Source: Thiocapsa sp035467215
Lineage (GTDB): Bacteria; Pseudomonadota; Gammaproteobacteria; Chromatiales; Chromatiaceae
Length of the DNA: 21,412 bases
Assembly (NCBI RefSeq): GCF_035467215.1
Contig: NZ_DATITZ010000181.1
Location: 1-21,412 of the forward strand
Reading direction: 5' to 3'
The position numbers were made by a program, and so were the translations under genes. Each line of letters opens with the position of its first letter. Within the stretch, counting starts at the first letter, position 1. Below the pieces are notes generated by a model. The model was not told the DNA's origin. It searched no databases and worked only from the letters and a program-made list of their open reading frames with translations. Below, one piece after another: positions 8,226 to 16,010 of this stretch.

Positions 8226-9080
8226 TTATCCCCCGGCCCATTGACCCGCCTGCTTCTCCTTCGGCGGAGGCTCGAACAAGGAAACAACCGCGTCGGTGGC
8301 TGCCGCGATGATGTCGCGACGTGGCGCTGCCGCGTTTGACGCGTCGCGTTTGCAGACCAGCCGGCAGAGCCAGTCGGTGGGGGACTCGAAATCGCAGTGC
8401 TCGGCGCCCGTCACCCGCTCCACGGCCGCCCGATCGGTCGCGGAGAAGACGGCGAGACCGTTGTTCTCGGCGTTGCAGGGCGAGGGATCACCGACCAGAC
8501 CGATCAGCGGGCGATCGAGACCGGCGGCCATCCCCTCACCGAGCCGACCGGCGTCCACCAGATCGAGCGCGACCACGCCGAGTGTCCGTGGGTCGTTGCG
8601 GCCCGCGACCAGTGCCGCCAGCCCGCCTGCCGAGAATCCGGCATAGACGATCCGTTTTGCATCCAGCGCATCCGCCACGCGGATCATATCCAGTCCATTG
8701 CGGACATGCCGTCCGTCCCAGAACCGTGAATTGCAGAAGTCCAGGGTCACGGTCGGGATCCCCTCCTCGGCGAGGGCTCGGGCAAGATCGACCATGCGCT
8801 CCTGGCTGCGGAGGAAACCATGCCCGAGGACGACCAGATCCTTGGTCCGCGCTGTTGTCGGTCGATACAGGCGATAATGCAGTGCGCAACCGGTCGCCGA
8901 GTCAACCGCACCGGTCTCGACGTGCGTGTCGGAACGATCCCCTCCCGGCGAAAAAGACGCGCCGGGCAACGCCTCGGCGACTTCCTTGTCGAATGACGTC
9001 GTGGGCTCGTCCTCCCGCGCGACCAGCCCGAAACAGCCCGCCAGGACCAGACAAACACACAAAATAGCTGTAAACTTCAC
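8226..9080 (-). CDS. Lipoprotein of the alpha/beta-hydrolase fold
   Basis: A 284-residue exported lipoprotein. MKFTAILCVCLVLAGC is a lipoprotein signal peptide with lipobox LAGC, so the mature protein starts at Cys16. Residue +2 is Phe, not Asp, which favours the outer membrane. The body is an alpha/beta hydrolase: oxyanion loop LGHGF (85-89), nucleophile elbow GFSAG with Ser150, and a probable catalytic His228 in GAEHCDF; Asp198 in GDPSPCN may be the acid. Six further cysteines (65, 116, 202, 229, 239, 243) suggest disulfides outside the cytoplasm. Substrate unknown; an esterase or lipase-like activity is plausible. The start is GTG at 9080, with AGGTG just upstream; it places the signal peptide at the very N-terminus. 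Confidence 0.88.
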   Translation of the reverse strand: MKFTAILCVCLVLAGCFGLVAREDEPTTSFDKEVAEALPGASFSPGGDRSDTHVETGAVDSATGCALHYRLYRPTTARTKDLVVLGHGFLRSQERMVDLARALAEEGIPTVTLDFCNSRFWDGRHVRNGLDMIRVADALDAKRIVYAGFSAGGLAALVAGRNDPRTLGVVALDLVDAGRLGEGMAAGLDRPLIGLVGDPSPCNAENNGLAVFSATDRAAVERVTGAEHCDFESPTDWLCRLVCKRDASNAAAPRRDIIAAATDAVVSLFEPPPKEKQAGQWAGG

Positions 9081-9147
9081 TTGACACCTGGCCCGTCATG
9101 ATGAATTGACATTTGTTGCGCCGCATCAACGCGGGGCCGCCCGGACT

Positions 9148-9186
9148 GGCGGAGGATAGGTACCGAAACGAAGGTTCGGTTCCGCC
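9148..9186 (+). repeat. Bulged hairpin in the intergenic region
   Basis: Outer arms GGCGGA (9148-9153) and TCCGCC (9181-9186) enclose inner arms ACCGAA (9162-9167) and TTCGGT (9175-9180). The inner loop is ACGAAGG, with an eight-base bulge on the left side. It could form in RNA of either strand. It directly abuts the palindrome at 9184-9205. No T-tract strong enough for a terminator follows. Confidence 0.4.
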
Positions 9187-9205
9187 TTTCTTGATCAAGA
9201 AGGGC
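9184..9205. promoter_or_regulatory. 22-base near-palindrome, candidate operator
   Basis: The core TTCTTGATCAAGAA (9188-9201) is a perfect 14-base palindrome. It extends to 22 bases with a single mismatch (9187/9202). It sits in the shared upstream region, about 105 bases from the lipoprotein start and 230 from the preferred start of the YbjT-like gene. Such length and symmetry suggest a dimeric DNA-binding protein. No regulator is encoded nearby, so the binder is unknown. Confidence 0.4.
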
Positions 9206-9422
9206 AGGTTGGGTGGAAGGTCAGGTAGCGGGACACGCGCAGCGCAGCCCGCCCGCGCCGGCGGAGGCATCGGTCCAATGCCGGGCGGCGATTTCGCCCC
9301 AGTTCGATAAGTGCGGCTGACCAACGACGAAAAAACCTCCGATGCCGGCGACAACCGCCGCAGCAGGATCCCGATGGCAGAAGCGACGGCCGTAAGCGCG
9401 CGCGAGATCCAGATTCCCGCGC

Positions 9423-9427
9423 AGGAG
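9423..9427 (+). promoter_or_regulatory. Ribosome binding site favouring the start at 9434
   Basis: AGGAG lies six bases before the ATG at 9434. An alternative ATG at 9374 has the weaker AGGA (9365-9368) five bases upstream. The stronger site and the short N-terminus of the E. coli homologue both favour 9434. Confidence 0.6.
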
Positions 9428-9433
9428 CAAGAG

Positions 9434-10915
9434 ATGCCCGCACCCGAGGGCGCGGGAGGGCTGTGTCTGGTCTTCGGCGCCAGCGGCTACATCGGCGGTC
9501 ATTTGGTGCCTCGCCTGTTGGCCGAAGGGCGACGGGTGCGGGCGAGCTCGCGCAGCCGAGAGACGCTCGAAGCGCGCGGCTGGCCCGGCGTGGAGATCGT
9601 CCCGGCGGACGCACTGGCGCCGGAGACCCTGCCCGCCGCGCTGCAGGACGTCGATGTCGCCTATTACCTGGTGCATTCCATGGCGGCGGGGCGCGATTTC
9701 GGGCGCTTGGACCTTGAAGCGGCCGGCAACTTTGCCGATGCCGCTGCACAGGCCGGCGTGCGACGCATCGTCTACCTCGGCGGACTCGTCCCCGAGGATG
9801 CCGTGAGCGAGCACATCGTCTCGCGACGCGACACGGGAGAGGTGCTGCGCCGCGGTTCGGTCCCGGTAACCGAGATCCGCGCCGGGATCATCGTGGGTCC
9901 GGGCTCGGCGGCGTTCGAGGTGATGCGCGACCTGGTTTATCATCTCCCGGTCATGGTCACACCGCGCTGGGTGCGCGCCAAATCGCCGCCCATCGCGCTG
10001 GAGAATCTGCTGGTCTATCTTGTTCGGCTGCCCTGGGTGGAGGAGGCCGCGTCGCTGAGCCTGGATACCGCCGGCCCCGAGACCCTGACCTACACGCAGA
10101 TGATGTACATCCTGGCCGACGCAGCGTGCAAACGCCGCCCTTGGATCATCCCGGTACCCGTACTGTCACCGGGGCTCTCGGCGCACTGGCTGCGCTTCAT
10201 CACATCGGTGCCGACCAACGTGGCGCGTGCCCTGATCGAGGGCCTGCGCCATGACTTCTATGCCGACGATGCCGAGGCACGCCGGCTGGCCCCTCAACGC
10301 CTACTGGGGTTTCGCGAGGCCGTGGATGCCGCATTTGCGCTCGAGCGCAGCGGCGAGCCCATTACACGCTGGACCGAGGGGGCCTTCGCCGTGCGCAATC
10401 AACGTATCGATTACGCCTACTATGCCAAACGCGCCTCGGGCACGTCCGAGACCCGCGCGGATCCGGCGGCGGTGTGGCGATTGGTGTCCGCAATCGGCGG
10501 AGACAACCGCTATTACTATCTGGATACGCTCTGGTCCATCCGCGAGTGGATGGACTGGGCCATCGGCGGCCCCGGACGCATGCGCGGCCGGCGCCATGCG
10601 CAAGAGGTGCGTACGGGCGACCGCATCGACCACTGGAAGGTGCTCGGCGCCGAGCCCGAGAAACGTCTCAGCCTGGCCTTCGGCATGCGCGCGCCCGGGG
10701 CCGGCGTGATGGAATTCGACCTGACCCCGCTGCCCGACGGGGGCACACGCCTCACGGCGACGGCCTACTGGCACCCGGCCGGGGTGTGGGGACTCCTGTA
10801 CTGGTATTCACTGGAACCCATTCACCGCTTCGTCTTCAAAGGACTCACGCGTGAGATCTGTCGCCGCGCCGAGCGGGATCAACGCAGACCACGCCCGATC
10901 GAAAGCAGTACATAA
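9434..10915 (+). CDS. YbjT-like NAD(P)-binding protein with DUF2867 domain
   Basis: A 493-residue cytoplasmic protein matching E. coli YbjT (476 residues) along its length. The N-terminal Rossmann fold of the atypical short-chain dehydrogenase type has GASGYIG (15-21). The family's YYLVHSM and EIRAGIIVGPGSAAFEVMRD stretches follow, then PRWVRAKSPPIALENLL. The C-terminal part (about 330-480) is the DUF2867 region (IGGDNRYYYLDTLW, DHWKVLGAEPEKRLSLAFGM). Substrate and reaction are unknown. Starts at 9374 (ATG) and 9311 (GTG) would add 20 or 41 residues of low-complexity sequence. First gene of the run leading into the menaquinone genes; 15 bases separate it from the next gene, so a role near quinone metabolism is possible but only inferred. 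Confidence 0.9.
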   Translation: MPAPEGAGGLCLVFGASGYIGGHLVPRLLAEGRRVRASSRSRETLEARGWPGVEIVPADALAPETLPAALQDVDVAYYLVHSMAAGRDFGRLDLEAAGNFADAAAQAGVRRIVYLGGLVPEDAVSEHIVSRRDTGEVLRRGSVPVTEIRAGIIVGPGSAAFEVMRDLVYHLPVMVTPRWVRAKSPPIALENLLVYLVRLPWVEEAASLSLDTAGPETLTYTQMMYILADAACKRRPWIIPVPVLSPGLSAHWLRFITSVPTNVARALIEGLRHDFYADDAEARRLAPQRLLGFREAVDAAFALERSGEPITRWTEGAFAVRNQRIDYAYYAKRASGTSETRADPAAVWRLVSAIGGDNRYYYLDTLWSIREWMDWAIGGPGRMRGRRHAQEVRTGDRIDHWKVLGAEPEKRLSLAFGMRAPGAGVMEFDLTPLPDGGTRLTATAYWHPAGVWGLLYWYSLEPIHRFVFKGLTREICRRAERDQRRPRPIESST

Positions 10916-10930
10916 CGAGGTTTTATCGAC

Positions 10931-11863
10931 ATGGATACAGGTAAGGATTCGGCACTTCCGCAACCGCACGGCGCGGCTAAGACCGGCAAGGTCGCGCTTC
11001 CGGCCGCACTCGACGCACCGCGGCACGATCTCGCGACCGAGCACGGCGGACGCATTCATTACTATGCGGACACCTCGGCCACCGGCCGGCCGCTGGTCCT
11101 GGTGCACAGCATCAATGCCGCGCCCAGCGCCTTCGAGATGAAGCCGCTGTTCCAACAGTATCGCTCGCAGCGGCCCGTCTATGCGCTCGATCTGCCGGGG
11201 TTCGGCCATTCCGATCGCAGCAACCGGCGGTACTCGCCGAGCCTCTTCGCCAATGCCATCGTCGACTTTCTGGAGAAGGTGGTCGGCAAGCCCTGCGATC
11301 TGGTCGCCTTCTCGCTCGGCTGCGAGTTTGCCGCGCAGGCAGCGCTGATCAAGCCGGAGTTGGTCGAGTCCTTGGTGCTGATCTCTCCGACCGGTTTCAG
11401 CGCGCGCCGACTGCCGACCGGTCAGGCCGCCGAACGCGCCCACAAGGTGCTGAGCGTGCCTGTGGTCAACGACGGACTCTTTGCCCTGCTGACCTCGCGG
11501 CCGAGCATTCGGTTTTTCTACAATCAGGCGTTCCATGGCACCATCCCGCCCGAGATGATCGACTACGCCTACGCGACCTCGCATCAGCCGGGCGCCAAGT
11601 ACGCGCCGCTCTACTTCCTGTCCGGTCAGTTGTTTACCCCGAACGCACGCGAAGGCGTCTACGCGAACGTGGCGCAACCGGTGCTTGTGCTCTACGATCG
11701 CGATCCGAACATCGACTTTCATGAGCTTCCGGACTTCCTGAGCCACCATTCGAACTGGCGGGCCGAACGAATCGCGCCGACACGCGGACTGCTCCAGTGG
11801 GAGCAGCCGGCGCAGACGGCGGCGGCGATCGATCGCTTCTGGTCGATCCCTCAGGCCGCCTGA
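10931..11863 (+). CDS. Alpha/beta-hydrolase-fold protein upstream of menF, catalytic His missing
   Basis: A 310-residue protein, soluble, without a signal peptide. It has the fold's landmarks: VLVHSINAAPSAF (oxyanion region, 56-68), ALDLPGFGHSDRS (85-97), nucleophile elbow AFSLG with Ser128, and VLVLYDRDPNID with candidate acids Asp256 and Asp258. The usual C-terminal histidine motif (GHxPxWEQP-like) reads RGLLQWEQP (285-293), with Gly where His is expected. It may therefore be non-hydrolytic or use another base. Its place just before menF is where one might find MenH (SHCHC synthase), but MenH needs that His and is shorter, about 250 residues, so I do not call it menH. The ATG at 10931 has GAGG (10917-10920) ten bases upstream. 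Confidence 0.88.
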   Translation: MDTGKDSALPQPHGAAKTGKVALPAALDAPRHDLATEHGGRIHYYADTSATGRPLVLVHSINAAPSAFEMKPLFQQYRSQRPVYALDLPGFGHSDRSNRRYSPSLFANAIVDFLEKVVGKPCDLVAFSLGCEFAAQAALIKPELVESLVLISPTGFSARRLPTGQAAERAHKVLSVPVVNDGLFALLTSRPSIRFFYNQAFHGTIPPEMIDYAYATSHQPGAKYAPLYFLSGQLFTPNAREGVYANVAQPVLVLYDRDPNIDFHELPDFLSHHSNWRAERIAPTRGLLQWEQPAQTAAAIDRFWSIPQAA

Positions 11864-11949
11864 GCTTTTCGAGGATGCCTTGTCCCGGTGCGGCCTTTGT
11901 CGCCGCGCCGGGGCCGAGACACCAGACCGCCGGCGCTTCAGACTCACCC

Positions 11950-13338
11950 ATGCTTGCACCGCTCAAGACCCTCGAGCAGATCCTCGCGCGCCTTGCCGAG
12001 ACGATCGACAGCCTCCCGCTCACGCGCTCGGAGGGATTCGTCTCTCTCGTCCTGGAGCTGCCTCAGGCCCTGGCGATCGCGCCCGAGATCCCCGGCCCTC
12101 AGTTTCAGTTCGCGCACAATCATCGCGGCGAGGTGCGCGCCGGCTACGGCATCGCCGGGGAATGGACCGCGCTGGGAGAGGCGCGTCTCCAAACCTTACG
12201 CACGCACGCCAAGCGGATGTCGGCGCACTGGGAGCATCTCGACCCGGACGAGACCGGCTTCTCGGGGTTTGCGATGCTCGGGTTCGCCTCCTCGCCCGTG
12301 CCGGACGCACCGGTCGAACCTGACAGCCTGCCCAACGCTCTGCTCTGGCTTCCGGAGCTTGCGCTGTCCTCGTGCGCCGGTCAGGCGGCAGTCATCCTCT
12401 CGACTGCGCTGCCGGTCACACGCGAGGAGGTCTTCGCGCGCTGGAAGGCGCGCCTGGAGCAGGTTATCCCGCGATTGAATCAGCCGGCGCTCGATCCGCT
12501 GACACCGGCGCGCCTCGATCAGGGACCGACCGAGCCGGATGCGGCAAGCTGGCAGGAACTCGTCTTGTCCGCCCTCGAGCAGATCGAGCAGGCGCATCTG
12601 GAGAAGGTCGTCGTCTGTCGGCGACTCAGACTCAAGGGTCACCGGCGCTTCGATCTGACCCGGTTGAACGCCGCGCTGGCCTATCTCTTTCCGTCCTGTC
12701 AGGTGGTGACGATCCGCCGCCACGCGACCAGCTTCGTCGCGGCCACTCCCGAGCGCCTCTTCACCCAGCAGCGCGACCGCATCGAGGTGGACGCGATCGC
12801 CGGGACGGTCTGCCGCGCGGCGAGTGCCGATCGCGATGCCGAGCTCACCAGCACATTGCGGACCTGTCACAAGAACCTGCATGAGCACATGGTCGTCGTC
12901 GATGCCGTAACCGATGCGCTCGGCCATTGCAGCCGTCGCATCGAGCCTCCGGACGGACCCCGGGTGATGCAGCTCAACAACGCGCAACATCTCTGGAGCC
13001 TGGTCCGCGCCGAGTTGGATCCGGGCATGGATGTCTTCCAACTCGCCGAGCTGCTGCATCCCACACCGGCGACCAACGGTCATCCCTGCGAGCTGGCGCG
13101 GGCCTGGCTACGGCGCTCCGAGCCGATCCGACGCGGTTGGTATACGGGTGCGGCCGGGATCATCGAGCCGGATCTCACCGGCGAGCTTTGGGTCCTGCTG
13201 CGCTGCGCAGAGATCCACGAGAGCACGGCGGACCTCTACGCCGGGGCGGGGATCGTCGCGGGCTCGGATCCGGACTCCGAGTGGCAGGAGACCGAGCACA
13301 AGCTTGCTGCCATGTCGACGGCGCTCCAGTTCGCATGA
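11950..13338 (+). CDS. menF: Isochorismate synthase MenF
   Basis: Converts chorismate to isochorismate, the first committed step of menaquinone synthesis, in the cytoplasm. The C-terminal chorismate-binding domain is clear: LEKVVVCRR with general-base Lys219, AIAGTVCRAAS (about 281-291), CHKNLHEHMVVVDAV with a metal-binding Glu (about 315), LHPTPATNGHP, YTGAAGIIEPD and a final EWQETEHKL carrying the second metal Glu (about 447). The preferred ATG at 11950 gives 462 residues (E. coli MenF, 431) but has no clear ribosome binding site. ATG 11875 is in frame and adds 25 residues, but its GAGG touches the start codon. It overlaps menD by four bases (ATGA). EntC-like function is unlikely given the neighbours. 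Confidence 0.95.
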   Translation: MLAPLKTLEQILARLAETIDSLPLTRSEGFVSLVLELPQALAIAPEIPGPQFQFAHNHRGEVRAGYGIAGEWTALGEARLQTLRTHAKRMSAHWEHLDPDETGFSGFAMLGFASSPVPDAPVEPDSLPNALLWLPELALSSCAGQAAVILSTALPVTREEVFARWKARLEQVIPRLNQPALDPLTPARLDQGPTEPDAASWQELVLSALEQIEQAHLEKVVVCRRLRLKGHRRFDLTRLNAALAYLFPSCQVVTIRRHATSFVAATPERLFTQQRDRIEVDAIAGTVCRAASADRDAELTSTLRTCHKNLHEHMVVVDAVTDALGHCSRRIEPPDGPRVMQLNNAQHLWSLVRAELDPGMDVFQLAELLHPTPATNGHPCELARAWLRRSEPIRRGWYTGAAGIIEPDLTGELWVLLRCAEIHESTADLYAGAGIVAGSDPDSEWQETEHKLAAMSTALQFA

Positions 13339-15125
13339 GCGACACCGAGACGCCCGACCAGGGCTGTCGGAATCTACGTTGGGCGCTGGCGCTCTTCGAT
13401 GGCCTGGTTCGCGGCGGTGTGCGTCGTGTCGTGCTCTCGCCCGGCTCGCGCTCCACGCCTCTCGTTCTGGCCGCACAGCGACAACCACTGATCGAGCTGA
13501 CGCCCATCCTCGACGAGCGCAGCGCTGCCTTCTTCGCATTGGGACTGGCACAGGCATCGGCTCGGCCGGTTGCGCTCCTGTGCACCTCGGGCAGCGCACT
13601 CGCCCATTGGTTTCCGGCTGTCATCGAGGCATCCGAGTCCGGCGTCCCGCTGATCCTGCTCTCGGCGGATCGCCCGCCCGAGCTGCGCGGCTGGGGTGCG
13701 AATCAGACGATCGATCAGACACGTCTCTTTGGCGGCTTTACACGCGAATGTCATGATCCGGGCCCCGCCGAAGAAGGCCCGGCCGCGCTCAAGGCGATAC
13801 GGGCGCTCGGGCTGCGCGCCGCGCTGGTAAGTCGGGGTCCGCAGCCCGGCCCGGTGCACCTGAATCTGCCGTTTCGCGAGCCGCTCGTGCCTGGGCCATC
13901 CTGCACGGCCGATCCGCTCGGACCGCTCGGCGAGCCTGAGAGCGCCCCGGTCGATGGACATGGAACTCTTGCCTCGGCGACGGATCACGTGCGTTCCTTC
14001 GGCACGCAGCAGTGGCCGCAGGAACTCACAATCCTCGGCGGCGGGCGCGGGGTCATCTGCTGCGGTCCGATAACGCCCTCGGATGCGTCGGCCGAGGCCA
14101 TCTTCGCGTGCGCCGAGCGGCTCGACGCCCCGGTCTTGGCGGACCCGCTGTCCGGCCTTCGCTTCCGCCCGGCTCCGACGGCTCGGATCACGCGCTACGA
14201 CAGCCTCCTGCGCAACCCCCAGACCGCGGCGGCACTGCGACCGGACTGGGTCATCCGGTTCGGCGGGAAACCTGTCTCCAAGACGCTGTCAGGTTGGCTC
14301 GAGGGCGTCCCGTCCATCCTGGTCGATCCCGGCGAGCGCTGGACGGATCCGACCCATGACGTGATTGCCCGGATCACCGCCGATCCGACCGGGTTTTGCC
14401 GGCTGTTGCAGACACGCATCGATCGCGACGCGCACGGGCCTTGGATCGAGCGCTGGGCCGCGGCGGAGCAGGCGCTCGACCGGTTTGCCCGCGCCTTCCT
14501 GGAGCAGTCGCCCTGGTGCGAGGGTCACCTGATCGCCGATCTGCTGGAGCACCTCCCCGCGGGGGACGCTCTCTTCTGCGCCAACTCGCTGCCGATCCGT
14601 CAGCTCGACACCTGGTCGGGACAATCGGACAAACCGCTGCTGGTCTTCGGCCATCGCGGTGCGAGCGGGATCGACGGACAAAGCTCGACGCTCGCCGGCC
14701 TGAACGCCGGACGGATCGAGCCGCCACGCCGCGTCACCGGACTCTTGGGCGATCTGTCCTTCATCCATGACCTCAGCGGCCTGATGCTGATGGAGAGGCT
14801 CGACCGGCCGTGCATTGTCTTGAATAATGGCGGGGGTCGTATCTTCGACGACTTGCCGCAGCACGGACTGGCGGGATTCGAGGCACTGTGGCGAACGCCG
14901 CCGCGCGTGCAGCCGGATGCCTTGGCACGCGCCTTCGGGCTCGCGCATCGGTCGGTCGAGGACGCCTCGGGTTTCGCGCAGGCCCTGGCCGAGGCGATGG
15001 ACGCCGGAACGCGCGGAGAGCCAGCCGGACTCATCGAGGTCCGCCTGGATGCGGAGTTGAGCCTGCGCACGCACCGCATGTTCTGGAACGGCGTTCGCGA
15101 GCAATCCATCATCGAGAGTGAATGA
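13335..15125 (+). CDS. menD: SEPHCHC synthase MenD
   Basis: A thiamine-diphosphate enzyme of 596 residues that adds the succinyl semialdehyde unit from 2-oxoglutarate to isochorismate. N-terminal LSPGSRSTPLVLA (34-46) is the substrate-binding loop. DERSAAFFALG (60-70) holds the activating Glu61 of the cofactor. GHRGASGIDGQSSTLAG (about 438-454) and LNNGGGRIFDDLP (about 494-506) form the C-terminal cofactor and Mg site. The start ATG overlaps the menF stop (ATGA), which fixes it; an open frame running further left is only an overlap with menF. Nine bases separate it from menB. Confidence 0.97.
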   Translation: MSDTETPDQGCRNLRWALALFDGLVRGGVRRVVLSPGSRSTPLVLAAQRQPLIELTPILDERSAAFFALGLAQASARPVALLCTSGSALAHWFPAVIEASESGVPLILLSADRPPELRGWGANQTIDQTRLFGGFTRECHDPGPAEEGPAALKAIRALGLRAALVSRGPQPGPVHLNLPFREPLVPGPSCTADPLGPLGEPESAPVDGHGTLASATDHVRSFGTQQWPQELTILGGGRGVICCGPITPSDASAEAIFACAERLDAPVLADPLSGLRFRPAPTARITRYDSLLRNPQTAAALRPDWVIRFGGKPVSKTLSGWLEGVPSILVDPGERWTDPTHDVIARITADPTGFCRLLQTRIDRDAHGPWIERWAAAEQALDRFARAFLEQSPWCEGHLIADLLEHLPAGDALFCANSLPIRQLDTWSGQSDKPLLVFGHRGASGIDGQSSTLAGLNAGRIEPPRRVTGLLGDLSFIHDLSGLMLMERLDRPCIVLNNGGGRIFDDLPQHGLAGFEALWRTPPRVQPDALARAFGLAHRSVEDASGFAQALAEAMDAGTRGEPAGLIEVRLDAELSLRTHRMFWNGVREQSIIESE

Positions 15126-15134
15126 GGTTCCAAG

Positions 15135-16010
15135 GTGTCGTCAGCGTCTAGTCAGCAGGCCGGTCAATCCGAAAACACGGGACCGAGCCCCGTCGTGTGG
15201 GAGACGCCCCCCGGCGACCTCTACCAAGACATCCTCTACCAACAGGCGGAGCAGATCGCCAAGATCACCATCAATCGGCCAGAGGTGCGCAACGCCTTTC
15301 GGCCGCAGACGGTGCGCGAGCTGATCGACGCCTTTCGTCGCGCGCATCTGGACCCGCGAGTCGGCGTCATCATCCTCACCGGCGCGGGCGATCTCGCCTT
15401 CTGCTCGGGCGGCGATCAGCGGATCCGCGGCGACGAGGGCTACCGGGACGAGGCCGGGGTCGAGCACCTGAACGTGCTCGAGCTGCAGCGCCAGATCCGC
15501 ACCCTCCCCAAACCGGTCGTGGCCATGGTCGCGGGCTATGCGATCGGCGGCGGGCATGTGCTGCACCTAATCTGCGACCTGACGATCGCGGCTGAGAATG
15601 CCCGCTTCGGCCAGACCGGGCCGCGGGTGGGCAGCTTCGACGGCGGTTTCGGGGCCGGTCTCATGGCAAGGACCGTGGGTCTCAAAAAGGCCAAAGAGAT
15701 CTGGTTTCTGTGCCGTCAGTACGACGCGCAGGAGGCGCTCGCGATGGGGCTCGTCAACACCGTGGTGCCGCTTCGGGAGCTGGAGTCCGTCACGCTCGAT
15801 TGGTGCCGACAGATGAACCGGCTGTCCCCGACCGCGCTGCGTGTGCTGAAGGCGTCCTTCAATGCCGAGACGGACGGACTGGCCGGCATCCAGGAGCTGG
15901 CGGGGAATGCGACCGCGCTCTTCTATACGACCGCCGAGGGACAGGAAGGACGGGATGCTTTCCTCGAAAAACGCGAACCCGATTTCGGCAAGTTCCCGCG
16001 GCGCCCTTGA
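15135..16010 (+). CDS. menB: 1,4-dihydroxy-2-naphthoyl-CoA synthase MenB
   Basis: A crotonase-fold enzyme of 291 residues that closes the second ring from o-succinylbenzoyl-CoA. It has CSGGDQ (90-95), the oxyanion segment GYAIGGGHVLH (134-144) and FGQTGPRVGSFDGGFG (158-173) with catalytic Asp169. QTG (160-162) and Trp190 match the bicarbonate-binding residues of the E. coli enzyme, so it should be the bicarbonate-dependent type. It ends EGRDAFLEKREPDFGKFPRRP, very like E. coli. The start is GTG at 15135 with TGAGG seven bases upstream. The first 25 residues are polar and absent from the shorter E. coli form. The 3' end overlaps menA by 56 bases. Confidence 0.97.
   Translation: MSSASSQQAGQSENTGPSPVVWETPPGDLYQDILYQQAEQIAKITINRPEVRNAFRPQTVRELIDAFRRAHLDPRVGVIILTGAGDLAFCSGGDQRIRGDEGYRDEAGVEHLNVLELQRQIRTLPKPVVAMVAGYAIGGGHVLHLICDLTIAAENARFGQTGPRVGSFDGGFGAGLMARTVGLKKAKEIWFLCRQYDAQEALAMGLVNTVVPLRELESVTLDWCRQMNRLSPTALRVLKASFNAETDGLAGIQELAGNATALFYTTAEGQEGRDAFLEKREPDFGKFPRRP

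Larger units (their letters stand above)
9081..9433. other. Intergenic region between divergent genes, with palindromes
   Basis: These 353 bases separate the lipoprotein gene (-) from the YbjT-like gene (+) and should hold promoters for both. TTGACA occurs twice (9081-9086 and 9106-9111), but neither copy has a good -10 at standard spacing. A bulged hairpin (9148-9186) and a 22-base near-palindrome (9184-9205) lie side by side. An open frame reaches left to a GTG at 9311, so bases 9311-9433 could be an N-terminal extension of the downstream protein. Confidence 0.5.

Noticed and set aside
9081..9111. Two TTGACA hexamers 25 bases apart
   Set aside because: Neither has a convincing -10 element at 16-18 bases, so I do not call a promoter.
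10931..11863. Naming the hydrolase-fold gene menH
   Set aside because: The catalytic His of MenH is missing and the protein is about 60 residues too long; position alone is not enough.
12927..13334. Upstream extension of menD by 136 residues
   Set aside because: It overlaps menF in another frame; the ATGA junction at 13335 and family length show the real start.
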